From Ornithinimicrobium sp. INDO-MA30-4 (GTDB lineage Bacteria > Actinomycetota > Actinomycetes > Actinomycetales > Dermatophilaceae), in the NCBI RefSeq assembly GCF_021535045.1, contig NZ_CP091056.1, forward strand, positions 2,294,001-2,358,000: 64,000 nt of DNA, in the 5' to 3' direction. Positions 52,580-64,000 of the stretch are shown piece after piece; the stretch's first letter is position 1; each line of letters begins with the position of its first letter. The position numbers and the translations under genes are program-made. The notes below the pieces were generated by a model. It was not told where the DNA came from. It did no database searches and saw only the letters and a list, made by a program, of their open reading frames with translations.

Positions 52580-54322
52580 ATGTCCAGCGACACTTCAAGC
52601 AGCATCGACCAACAGATCCAGGGGATGGATGCCGAGCAGCTTCCTGCCGGTGAGCATGAAATGCACGGGCCGGCACATTTTGCCGGACTCTACGCTGCAG
52701 AGAACGTGGCCGGCACCGAGTTCATTTTCGGCGCGACGTTCGTGATACTGGGGGCATCGCTGGTAGATGTCTTGGTCGGCTTGGCCATTGGCAACCTGCT
52801 AGCTGTGCTGAGTTTCCGATTTTTGGCGGCCCCCATCGCCGTCGGCACCCGAATGAGTGTTTACACCTACTTGAGCCGAATTGCCGGCGGGGTGCCGTCC
52901 AAGGTGTTCAACGCCCTCAATGCGTTTCTCTTCGCCCTCATCTCGGCTGCCATGATTACGGTGTCAGCTACCGCCTTCAGGATCGTGCTCGACTTCGAGC
53001 CGCAAACCGAGGCCTTCCCGACGAGCCTGAGTTTCATCGTCCTTGCGGTGGCGTTCGGCTGCGTTGCTGTCCTGGTCGCTGCTTTCGGCTTCAATGCGCT
53101 CGCTGAATTTGCCAGCATCTGCGCGCCGTGGTTGATGACCATGTTCGCCGTCGGCGGCCTTGTCATGCTGCCTGCCGTCGCTCAGAGCGCCACCGGATCG
53201 ACTGTCGTTGATGGGTGGAGCGGATTTCTCGACATTGGCGGAAGCGAGATCTTCACCGGGGTAACCGTCGATGGCGCCCCGGGCATCACACTGCTCGGGA
53301 TCATTGGGTTCTCCTGGGGAGCCAACAGTTTTGCGCATACCGGCATGATCGACATGTCGTTGTTGCGCTACGCCAAGAAGAGTTGGTACGGCTATATGTC
53401 AGCCACCGGAATGCTCCTTGGCCACTACATGGCTTGGATCTCAGCTGGTTTCATGGGTGCGGCCGCGGCCGCGATCGTGAGTGTCAGCATTGTCGACATC
53501 GAGCCAGGAACTGTTGCGTTCCAGGCGCTGGGTTACGCCGGATTGATTGTGGTTGTCGTTGCTGGCTGGACCACCGCCAACGCCAACTTGTACCGCTCTG
53601 GGTTGGCCGCCCAGGGCGTCGTCACCACGTTGTCCCGCAAGAAGGCGACCCTGATTATTGGTGTCATCGTGCTGGTGGCCAGTGTGTTCCCGTTCATCTA
53701 CCGCAACTACTTGCTTTTCGTGACGTATGCCGGGATCACCTTGGTGCCCATCGGTGGAATCCTCTTCGCGTCCTACTGGATTTTGCCGCGACTCGGGTTG
53801 TCAATGTACTGGGCTCGCTACAAGAACGTGACGAATATCCCGGCTCTGCTGACCTGGGCGATCACGCTGGCCCTAGCGGCCGCAACGGTTGGCTTTGGCC
53901 TGATGCCTGTGTACTTCGCCTTCGTTCCAGCATTCCTGCTCAGCATTGTTCTCTACGTTCTCTTCGCACAAAAGATGGGTGCGGCGGACAGTTATCCAGA
54001 AGGTGAAGCTGAGGATGAGCTCTTCGCCGAGCGGGTGCAGGTCTACCACGAGAAGCAGGCTGTCCCTGATGTCGATACGCGTGACAGGAGGACACTGAGC
54101 CGTGTCCTGAAATGGGTGTGGATCATCGACCTCCTCGTGATCTTCGCGATGGGCCTCGTCGTGCTCCTAACCAGCTCGGATGCCTCGACTTATGAATCGC
54201 GCCAGTTCCTGTTCTTCTGGGTCGCTTTTGTCGGGACATTGGTCTACTTCGTCTCGGCCTACTGGGAGTTGCGCCGCCGTAAGGGCTTCGCTGAAGACGT
54301 TTTGGCGCAGCACTCTGCGTAG
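52580..54322 (+). CDS. NCS1-family purine/cytosine permease
   Basis: Intact 580-residue transporter with 12 or more helices. The amphipathic start precedes FAGLYAAENVAGTEFIFGAT, then VVAGWTTANANLYRSGLAAQ, the W-T-T-A-N-A-N-x-Y motif that marks the nucleobase:cation symporter-1 (CodB-like) family. A hydrophilic segment and two further helices extend the C-terminus beyond the usual length. ATG 52580 follows AGGGGACAAGG. It is the first gene between the two rRNA operons, and a cytidine-deaminase-type gene lies further on, which would fit nucleobase/nucleoside salvage. Confidence 0.85.
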   Translation: MSSDTSSSIDQQIQGMDAEQLPAGEHEMHGPAHFAGLYAAENVAGTEFIFGATFVILGASLVDVLVGLAIGNLLAVLSFRFLAAPIAVGTRMSVYTYLSRIAGGVPSKVFNALNAFLFALISAAMITVSATAFRIVLDFEPQTEAFPTSLSFIVLAVAFGCVAVLVAAFGFNALAEFASICAPWLMTMFAVGGLVMLPAVAQSATGSTVVDGWSGFLDIGGSEIFTGVTVDGAPGITLLGIIGFSWGANSFAHTGMIDMSLLRYAKKSWYGYMSATGMLLGHYMAWISAGFMGAAAAAIVSVSIVDIEPGTVAFQALGYAGLIVVVVAGWTTANANLYRSGLAAQGVVTTLSRKKATLIIGVIVLVASVFPFIYRNYLLFVTYAGITLVPIGGILFASYWILPRLGLSMYWARYKNVTNIPALLTWAITLALAAATVGFGLMPVYFAFVPAFLLSIVLYVLFAQKMGAADSYPEGEAEDELFAERVQVYHEKQAVPDVDTRDRRTLSRVLKWVWIIDLLVIFAMGLVVLLTSSDASTYESRQFLFFWVAFVGTLVYFVSAYWELRRRKGFAEDVLAQHSA

Positions 54323-54430
54323 CGCGATTCCGCTTTGCCGAGTGCTCACCTGCAGCATTGAGGAGCCAACGCGAGCCCCGTCTCGCGCTTGGCCAGTATG
54401 TTAACTTGAGCAGATTGCCCACCGTGTGTT

Positions 54431-54446
54431 TATACGATCAGAGGGG
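54431..54446 (+). promoter_or_regulatory. Possible promoter -10 and ribosome site of the dehydrogenase
   Basis: TATACG (54431-54436) could be a -10 box; TTGAGC at 54406-54411 is a weak -35 at a long 19-base spacing. AGGGG (54442-54446) supports the ATG at 54452. Confidence 0.35.
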
Positions 54447-54451
54447 TTCCT

Positions 54452-55471
54452 ATGGCGATGATGAAGGTCAGCGTGTTGCGCGGCGTAGAAGATGTGGCTG
54501 TGCAGGAGCGTGATATTCCACCGGTAGGTCCAAACGATGTCTTGGTCAAGGTGGCTTCGGTGGGGGTGTGCGGCTCGGATGTTCACTACTACGAGCATGG
54601 AAAAATCGGATCATTCGTGGTTGACTCGCCGCTAGTCTTGGGCCACGAAGCAGGCGGCACCATCTCCGCTGTTGGGACGAATGTGACGTCTCTGTCGGTG
54701 GGGCAGCGAGTCTCATTGGAGCCGGGCGTGCCCTGCCTCTCGTGCCAGCAGTGCCTGACTGGTCACTACAATTTGTGCCCGGACGTTGCCTTCTTCGCCA
54801 CCCCGCCGCATGATGGGGCGTTCGCTGAGTTCGTCTCGGTGCCGGCTGCCTTTACTTATCCCATCCCGGACTCGATGAGCGATGACGCAGCGGGGCTGAT
54901 CGAGCCACTTTCGGTGGGTGTGTGGGCCTGTCAGCGCGCACAAGTCGCTCCCGGATCGACCGTGCTTGTGACCGGGGCTGGCCCCATCGGCTTAATCGCA
55001 GCCCAGGCTGCCCGCGCGTACGGGGCGACCTCAGTTGCCATCTCGGATGTCAATCCACAGCGTTTAGCCTTGGCCGAGCGTCTCGGATTCAGAGCCATCA
55101 ACGTAGCTCAGGCTTCCTTGGCCGAAGCGGGGATTGAGCCTGATGTGCTGCTCGAGTGCTCTGGTAATGGTCGGGCTACTTGGGATGCCATCTCGATCAT
55201 GGCGCGCGCAGGCCGGGTCGTGTTAGTCGGCATGGGGGGCGACACCGTGCAACTCCCGCTCTCCCACGTGCAAGATCGCGAACTCGTCATCACTGGGGCC
55301 TTCAGGTACGCCAACACATGGCCGGTCGCGATCGATTTGGTGGCTTCTGGCCAAATCGACCTTGACGCCGTGGTCACCCATCACTTCCCCCTGGCTGAAG
55401 TCGAGGCCGCACTGCAGGCTGGGCGCGAAGATCCGGCGGCCGTCAAAGTGATGGTTTTGCCCGGATCTTGA
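54452..55471 (+). CDS. Zinc alcohol dehydrogenase, sorbitol/xylitol dehydrogenase-like
   Basis: Intact 339-residue medium-chain dehydrogenase. Catalytic zinc site: SVGVCGSDVHYYEHGKIG and LGHEAGGTISAVG. The structural-zinc lobe has PCLSCQQCLTGHYNLCP (four Cys). The coenzyme motif is VLVTGAGPIGLIAAQAARAY followed by ISDVNPQRLA; the Asp there favours NAD over NADP. The HYYEHGKIG pattern matches polyol dehydrogenases (sorbitol, xylitol, L-threonine-like relatives). No sugar transporter is adjacent, so the polyol is unknown. Confidence 0.85.
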   Translation: MAMMKVSVLRGVEDVAVQERDIPPVGPNDVLVKVASVGVCGSDVHYYEHGKIGSFVVDSPLVLGHEAGGTISAVGTNVTSLSVGQRVSLEPGVPCLSCQQCLTGHYNLCPDVAFFATPPHDGAFAEFVSVPAAFTYPIPDSMSDDAAGLIEPLSVGVWACQRAQVAPGSTVLVTGAGPIGLIAAQAARAYGATSVAISDVNPQRLALAERLGFRAINVAQASLAEAGIEPDVLLECSGNGRATWDAISIMARAGRVVLVGMGGDTVQLPLSHVQDRELVITGAFRYANTWPVAIDLVASGQIDLDAVVTHHFPLAEVEAALQAGREDPAAVKVMVLPGS

Positions 55472-55580
55472 GCCATAGAACGAGTCACGCCTGACGCGCA
55501 CGACTACACCTGTCACGCTGATCCCACGCGGTTTCACGCCGAAGTGTCGCTCATCGATCGGCCAGTCATAAGTCAGGCAG

Positions 55581-56330
55581 TCACAAGTCAGGGCCAGCGT
55601 CAAGTGATTGAGCCCTGTGCCCGGTCTCGACCCGGAAAGTGATGACGTCGACGTTTGCATTCTGTGGGATCCCGTTCGGGTAGTGCTGCTGCAAAGCGCT
55701 ACGAAAAGTGCTCATATCCGTCTGGGGTGGCTGACTCGCCTGCTGGGCTGTGAGGCTTGAGAAGGGGAAGGTTTCGATGTCAGTGACGACTGCTGGAACG
55801 GTGAGATGATCTTTGTGGTCTTCAAAGACGATGGTCACGGGGCCAGGCGATAGAGGTTCGTTGAAGCGGACAGTCGAGGACTTCTCACCGCTCATCACGC
55901 TCTCTGTGTATCGCTTGTTGAATCTCAGTAGTCGGGCAGCGTAGGCATCGGGGTGGATAAAGGCGTCCGGTAGTAGGTGGCGTACGGGCAGCATATTGAC
56001 GCCGTCGTGGGTGGGGACGATGACGTCAATGTCGGGATGAAGGTCGTGCATCACTTGTCGGCACCGACCGCAGGGCACGACGGGCCCGCGGCCTTGGTCG
56101 CCAATGGCGACCATTGTCAGGAGGGCCGGCGCCTTGCGTTGCTGCCGCTCCCAAAACGACCAATTCCGCACATGGACCACCGGTGAAATGATAGACATTC
56201 ACGCCGGTATGAATGCGGCCGGCTGTATCCATCGCAGCAGCTGCCATGGTGTGGTTGTCGCTGTTACCGAGCGTGGCCGCAAGCCGGGTGGCAGCAGTCA
56301 AGACGCGCTGTTCAGAATCAAAAGCTCCAT
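55581..56330 (-). CDS. Cytidine deaminase-like domain fused to an ASCH domain (frameshifted)
   Basis: About 250 residues in two domains. Corrected start ATG 56330 reads [20 protein letters not shown] (one T restored), then [20 protein letters not shown], the Cys-Ala-Glu zinc and proton-shuttle motif of cytidine deaminases. A slip near 56125 joins [20 protein letters not shown] then [11 protein letters not shown], the P-C-G-x-C zinc pair. From about residue 150 an ASCH-type (RNA/nucleoside-binding) beta-barrel follows: [38 protein letters not shown] and [10 protein letters not shown]. The second-domain frame is continuous with the zinc pair, so the fusion is genuine. Likely a nucleoside or modified-base deaminase. 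Confidence 0.75.
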
Positions 56331-56355
56331 GGCCCCGTCCTAGCAGAAGATCCGT

Positions 56356-57411
56356 CTATTGAGGCAGTCCGCTGGTGAGGTCGGGCAGCGCCTTCAAGAC
56401 GGCCAATGGGAGTGTTTCTGCAAAGGGTCGACCACGACCGCCGCATTCTTGCGCGTCGGTCGCTTCCAGGTTCCAACTGCCCGCCCTGCACTCAGCGCCG
56501 TTGGACGGAATACGCCGTTGGAGCCGGGCACGATCTTGGCTTCCTGCTCCTTGGTAGCCACAGCCCGCCGATCGCCGTAGCCAAGCACAATTTCGTCGAA
56601 TCCAGGAACCAGTATGGGGGTGTGGTCTTGCGCTTGAGACCTGGGTAGGCGCTCAATACCTCTGGCGCTACCCAGTGTTCGACTCCATCGATTTCAAGGA
56701 TCTCGAATTCGGGGCGTAGTTCTACCTCGGCTGCCGCTATCTCGCGTTTGAGTAACTTGGTCCACCAAAGGAAGTCGGCGATTGGCACCGGGCCGTGGCT
56801 CACGACATAGCGGCGTAGCAATTCGGCGATAGCCGGTTGGGGGTCAAGAGTGCGAGGTGAATGAATCCAATCGTGGGTGAGCACGAAGCACTGGTCTTTG
56901 TTGCGAAGGGGTCCCTGGCAAATGATGCCTTTCACCGCCAGGTGAAAGATGGAGTGGTAGCCACGCCCACCTTCTACGGCGTGACCCCCTCAGCCCAAGC
57001 CCTCATGAGTTCCGTCCGCGTGAGTGGTCCAACACTGAGTGCATCACGGGCAACCTGCTCTGCGAGTTCCAGGTGTGCGTCACTGAGGCCCAACTGGGCT
57101 CGCCGACGTGACGTGGAGCGGATGATCTTTGCGCCGGTTAACTGCAACATCCAGCCAAGATCCTCTGCAGCGACGGCGAACAGAGTCCCCCGCATGGGCC
57201 AACTCCGCACGATAGATCCACTGTCATAGGCGTCGCGGACCTGAGCCAGGCTGCGTGATGCTGTGCGCAACGCGATAGAAGAGGTGGAGCCGGGCAGGTC
57301 TTGGCCCTGCGTACACGTCATATGCCGAACGGCATCGGTGGGCGTGTTGAGTGGTTGGATGAGCCGTTGGGAGATTAGCCGCATCCGGGCGACATCGTCA
57401 AGGGTGCTCAT
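56356..57411 (-). CDS. AlkZ-like winged-helix (HTH_42) protein, frameshifted
   Basis: About 350 residues of the AlkZ/YcaQ superfamily, HEAT-like/winged-helix proteins including DNA glycosylases that unhook crosslinks. Start ATG 57411: DDVARMRLISQRLIQPL, then HMTCTQGQDLPGSTSSIALR, where Q-G-Q is the catalytic Q-x-Q/D position. Next come RSWPMRGTLFAVAAEDLGWM and LSVGPLTRTELMRAWAEGVT. A slip near 56975 leads to LLRRYVVSHGPVPIADFLWW. Near the end GFDEIVLGYGDR, then GTWKRPTRKNAAVVVDPL; the last slip near 56405 gives the stop at 56356. Actinobacterial members (AlkX) have alkylation-repair activity; activity here is inferred. Confidence 0.78.
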
Positions 57412-57576
57412 AGTTCGGTATCTGGATCGCCATCGACTTTTGCTGGTCTAGGGAGGGTGGCAAGGCCGGCGGACACGGCATCTGCAAATTGGGCCTCCGT
57501 TGGGCGCGTGCTTCTTCGCTGCCGCCTTGCGTGATTCCCATGTCGCAAATGTATCGCTTGGCGATGGCGGACCCTG

Positions 57577-57783
57577 TCAGTACGCCTCGCGCGGAGTCGT
57601 CCACAGGGCCGGGCACCGCGAGGAGACAGTTGTGCAAGCTGCCTGTTGCCTCACGTCAATGTGCGGTTTGCTGGCATGGTCACACGACCCGGTCATCCGA
57701 CACACCGCAACTGAAGTGGCCGATTTCTCGGTCTTGCTCCACCGATCCAGCTTTGCCCTGGTGATCGACTTGCGCGTACTCAT
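57577..57783 (-). pseudogene. Possible transposase/integrase N-terminal remnant
   Basis: The frame starts MSTRKSITRAKLDRWSKTEK then SATSVAVCRMTG, which resembles the helix-turn-helix start of transposases with an I-T-R-A-x-L...x-x-x-E-K-S-A...C-x-x-T-G-W pattern. After that the similarity vanishes and no DDE region is present. The rest of 57412-57987 has no supported gene. No terminal inverted repeats were seen. The call is weak. Confidence 0.25.
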
Positions 57784-57987
57784 CGCTAGCTCCATCCCCG
57801 CTGCTTACCCGCCCTTGAGTCTTTAGATGAGTGGACCACCCTCCCACGCGAGCATTTACGAGGGGTCAACGCGGCGGTTTGGCGCTGCGCCTAGTCGCGT
57901 GTAGTGTTGCTCTTCGCCGCAGGACGCGTTCCTACGGTTTGGTCAATCTGACCACAACCTCTTCGAAGAGCAGCCGGAAACGGTGAC

Positions 57988-58016
57988 TTGCAGAAGACGT
58001 CGTGATCAGTTAGGCT
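57988..58016 (+). promoter_or_regulatory. Core promoter of rRNA operon 2
   Basis: TTGCAG (57988-57993) and TAGGCT (58011-58016) are separated by exactly 17 bases, six bases before the start of the region shared with operon 1. The sequence differs completely from the operon 1 promoter. Confidence 0.65.
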
Positions 58017-58224
58017 AGAGAGGTTGCCCCATTTGGTGTTGCAAACTGTTTGTTTGTGGTGTTTTTGGTGTGTGTCCGATTTTTGAGAACTCAACAGCGT
58101 GCTAAAAAATGATGCCAAGTTTGTTTAGTTGGCCGTGTTTTCCTCCCCGGGGAAATTGTGGTCAGCGATTTTGTAGTTTTTTATAGTTGGGTATTGAACT
58201 TCTCTTGTTAAAAGAGTTTGTTTT

Positions 58225-63363
<5,139 letters not shown>

Positions 63364-63539
63364 CAACAAAAATGCTACGCGTCCACTGTGGTTCCCGAGA
63401 TACAAACAGGGAACCCCAACACACACCACACCACCACACCCAAAACAACCCCACAAGGTTGCACAACAGGGTGCCGGCAGGAGTAAACACTGTGTGTGTG
63501 AAGGGGTTTAACAACATCTGTTCGTAACACTCGACAACG

Positions 63540-63656
63540 TTACGGCGGTTATAGCGTCAGGAAACGCCCGGTCACATTCCGAACCCGGAAGCTAAGCCTG
63601 ACAGCGCCGATGGTACTGCACTGGGAACGGTGTGGGAGAGTAGGACACCGCCGGAC
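63540..63656 (+). rRNA. 5S ribosomal RNA, copy 2
   Basis: About 117 bases, TTACGGCGGTTATAGCGTCA to CACCGCCGGAC. Contains GTGTGGGAGAGTAGG where copy 1 has GTGTGGGGAGTAGG; the GAGAGTAGG form is the standard one. Confidence 0.93.
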
Positions 63657-63668
63657 AACCATTCACAG

Positions 63669-63715
63669 TTTAGCCCCGCAAACCCCAACACATGTTGGGT
63701 GTTTGCGGGGCTAAA
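63669..63715 (+). terminator. rRNA operon 2 terminator
   Basis: Identical hairpin to that of operon 1: TTTAGCCCCGCAAA pairs with TTTGCGGGGCTAAA. After it 63722-63914 shows no supported gene. Confidence 0.85.
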
Positions 63716-63914
63716 CCCATTTATGGGGCCTGTTGGCGCAACATACTGCTGTCGCCGACGGACGGGGGTCCACTGGCGAGCCCGCAAATCTAGCCGCGGC
63801 ATGGACGCAAGCATGTGTCAGGCTGCCGTTGTTTCCGCCTGATGAAATAGCAGGGCCGTGTATGTCGTTGACTTAAGACGAGGCACAAATCGGTTCGAAG
63901 ATTGAGGTTTAGTA

Positions 63915-64000
63915 ATGGCACGGATCATCATCCTTGGGGGACACGGCAAGATTGCACGGCTTGCGACGCCGAAGTTGGTGGCAGCGGGTCATGAGGTCAC
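63915..64000 (+). CDS. NAD(P)-binding SDR/NmrA-like protein, 3' partial
   Basis: The first 28 codons read MARIIILGGHGKIARLATPK then LVAAGHEVT, a Rossmann nucleotide-binding start of the G-x-x-G-x-x-A type found in NmrA-like/atypical SDR proteins. The gene continues past the window, so the specific function cannot be judged. Confidence 0.65.
   Translation, partial: MARIIILGGHGKIARLATPKLVAAGHEV

Overview
The window comes from a moderately GC-rich actinobacterium, most likely a member of the Micrococcales (Intrasporangiaceae/Dermatophilaceae-like). The 16S/23S signatures, frequent GTG starts and the gene families (short-form IlvA, actinobacterial PfkA, Zwf1-type G6PDH, MpaB-like and CGNR proteins) all fit; the genus is not claimed. 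A strong technical feature is that more than half of the genes are split by one or more single-base frameshifts, usually at short G or C runs, although the encoded proteins stay conserved on both sides. The two rRNA operons differ from each other in the same way. I therefore annotate split genes as single loci and treat most shifts as likely base-calling errors.

Layout. 1-1221: end of a DHA2-type MFS exporter. 1218-6657: molybdenum block (mobA, moaA, a MogA/MoaB-type gene, fdhD and an FdhF/YdeP-like oxidoreductase), with a structured repeat between fdhD and mog. 6742-13051: housekeeping and membrane genes (M50 protease-like protein, DUF3817, ilvA, manA, pfkA, DUF2177, bioY). 13105-16081: a compact unexplained module made of a coiled-coil protein and a MauE-thioredoxin fusion, divergent from an HPr-kinase-like ATPase and a PqqD-like (RiPP recognition element) protein. 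16105-32398: MMPL and MFS exporters, TspO-like protein, MpaB-like protein, FAD oxidoreductase, SDR-DUF2867, CPBP protease, Dps, methyltransferase, TfoX-like protein, PCD-VOC fusion, photolyase, cation/proton antiporter and M20 hydrolase.

32440-35933 holds the most unusual gene: a signal peptide, an S15/CocE-type hydrolase, one membrane helix and a cytoplasmic ABC ATPase in one polypeptide, followed by a translationally coupled ABC-2 permease. Its start codon sits at the base of a near-continuous hairpin. 35911-46456: DedA-like protein, Zwf1-type G6PDH, compact lipocalin, RND exporter with a divergent MarR regulator and palindromic operator, Bcr/CflA MFS, EamA transporter, CGNR regulator with a cystathionine-lyase-type enzyme, and a YciI protein.

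46659-63715: two rRNA operons (16S-23S-5S, no spacer tRNA) in direct orientation about 11.3 kb apart. They are nearly identical from the transcribed leader to the terminator but have different core promoters. Between them lie about 5.6 kb with an NCS1 permease, a zinc alcohol dehydrogenase, a cytidine deaminase-ASCH fusion, an AlkZ-like protein and a possible transposase remnant. An NAD(P)-binding protein starts at the right edge. No CRISPR array, intact insertion sequence or tRNA gene was found.
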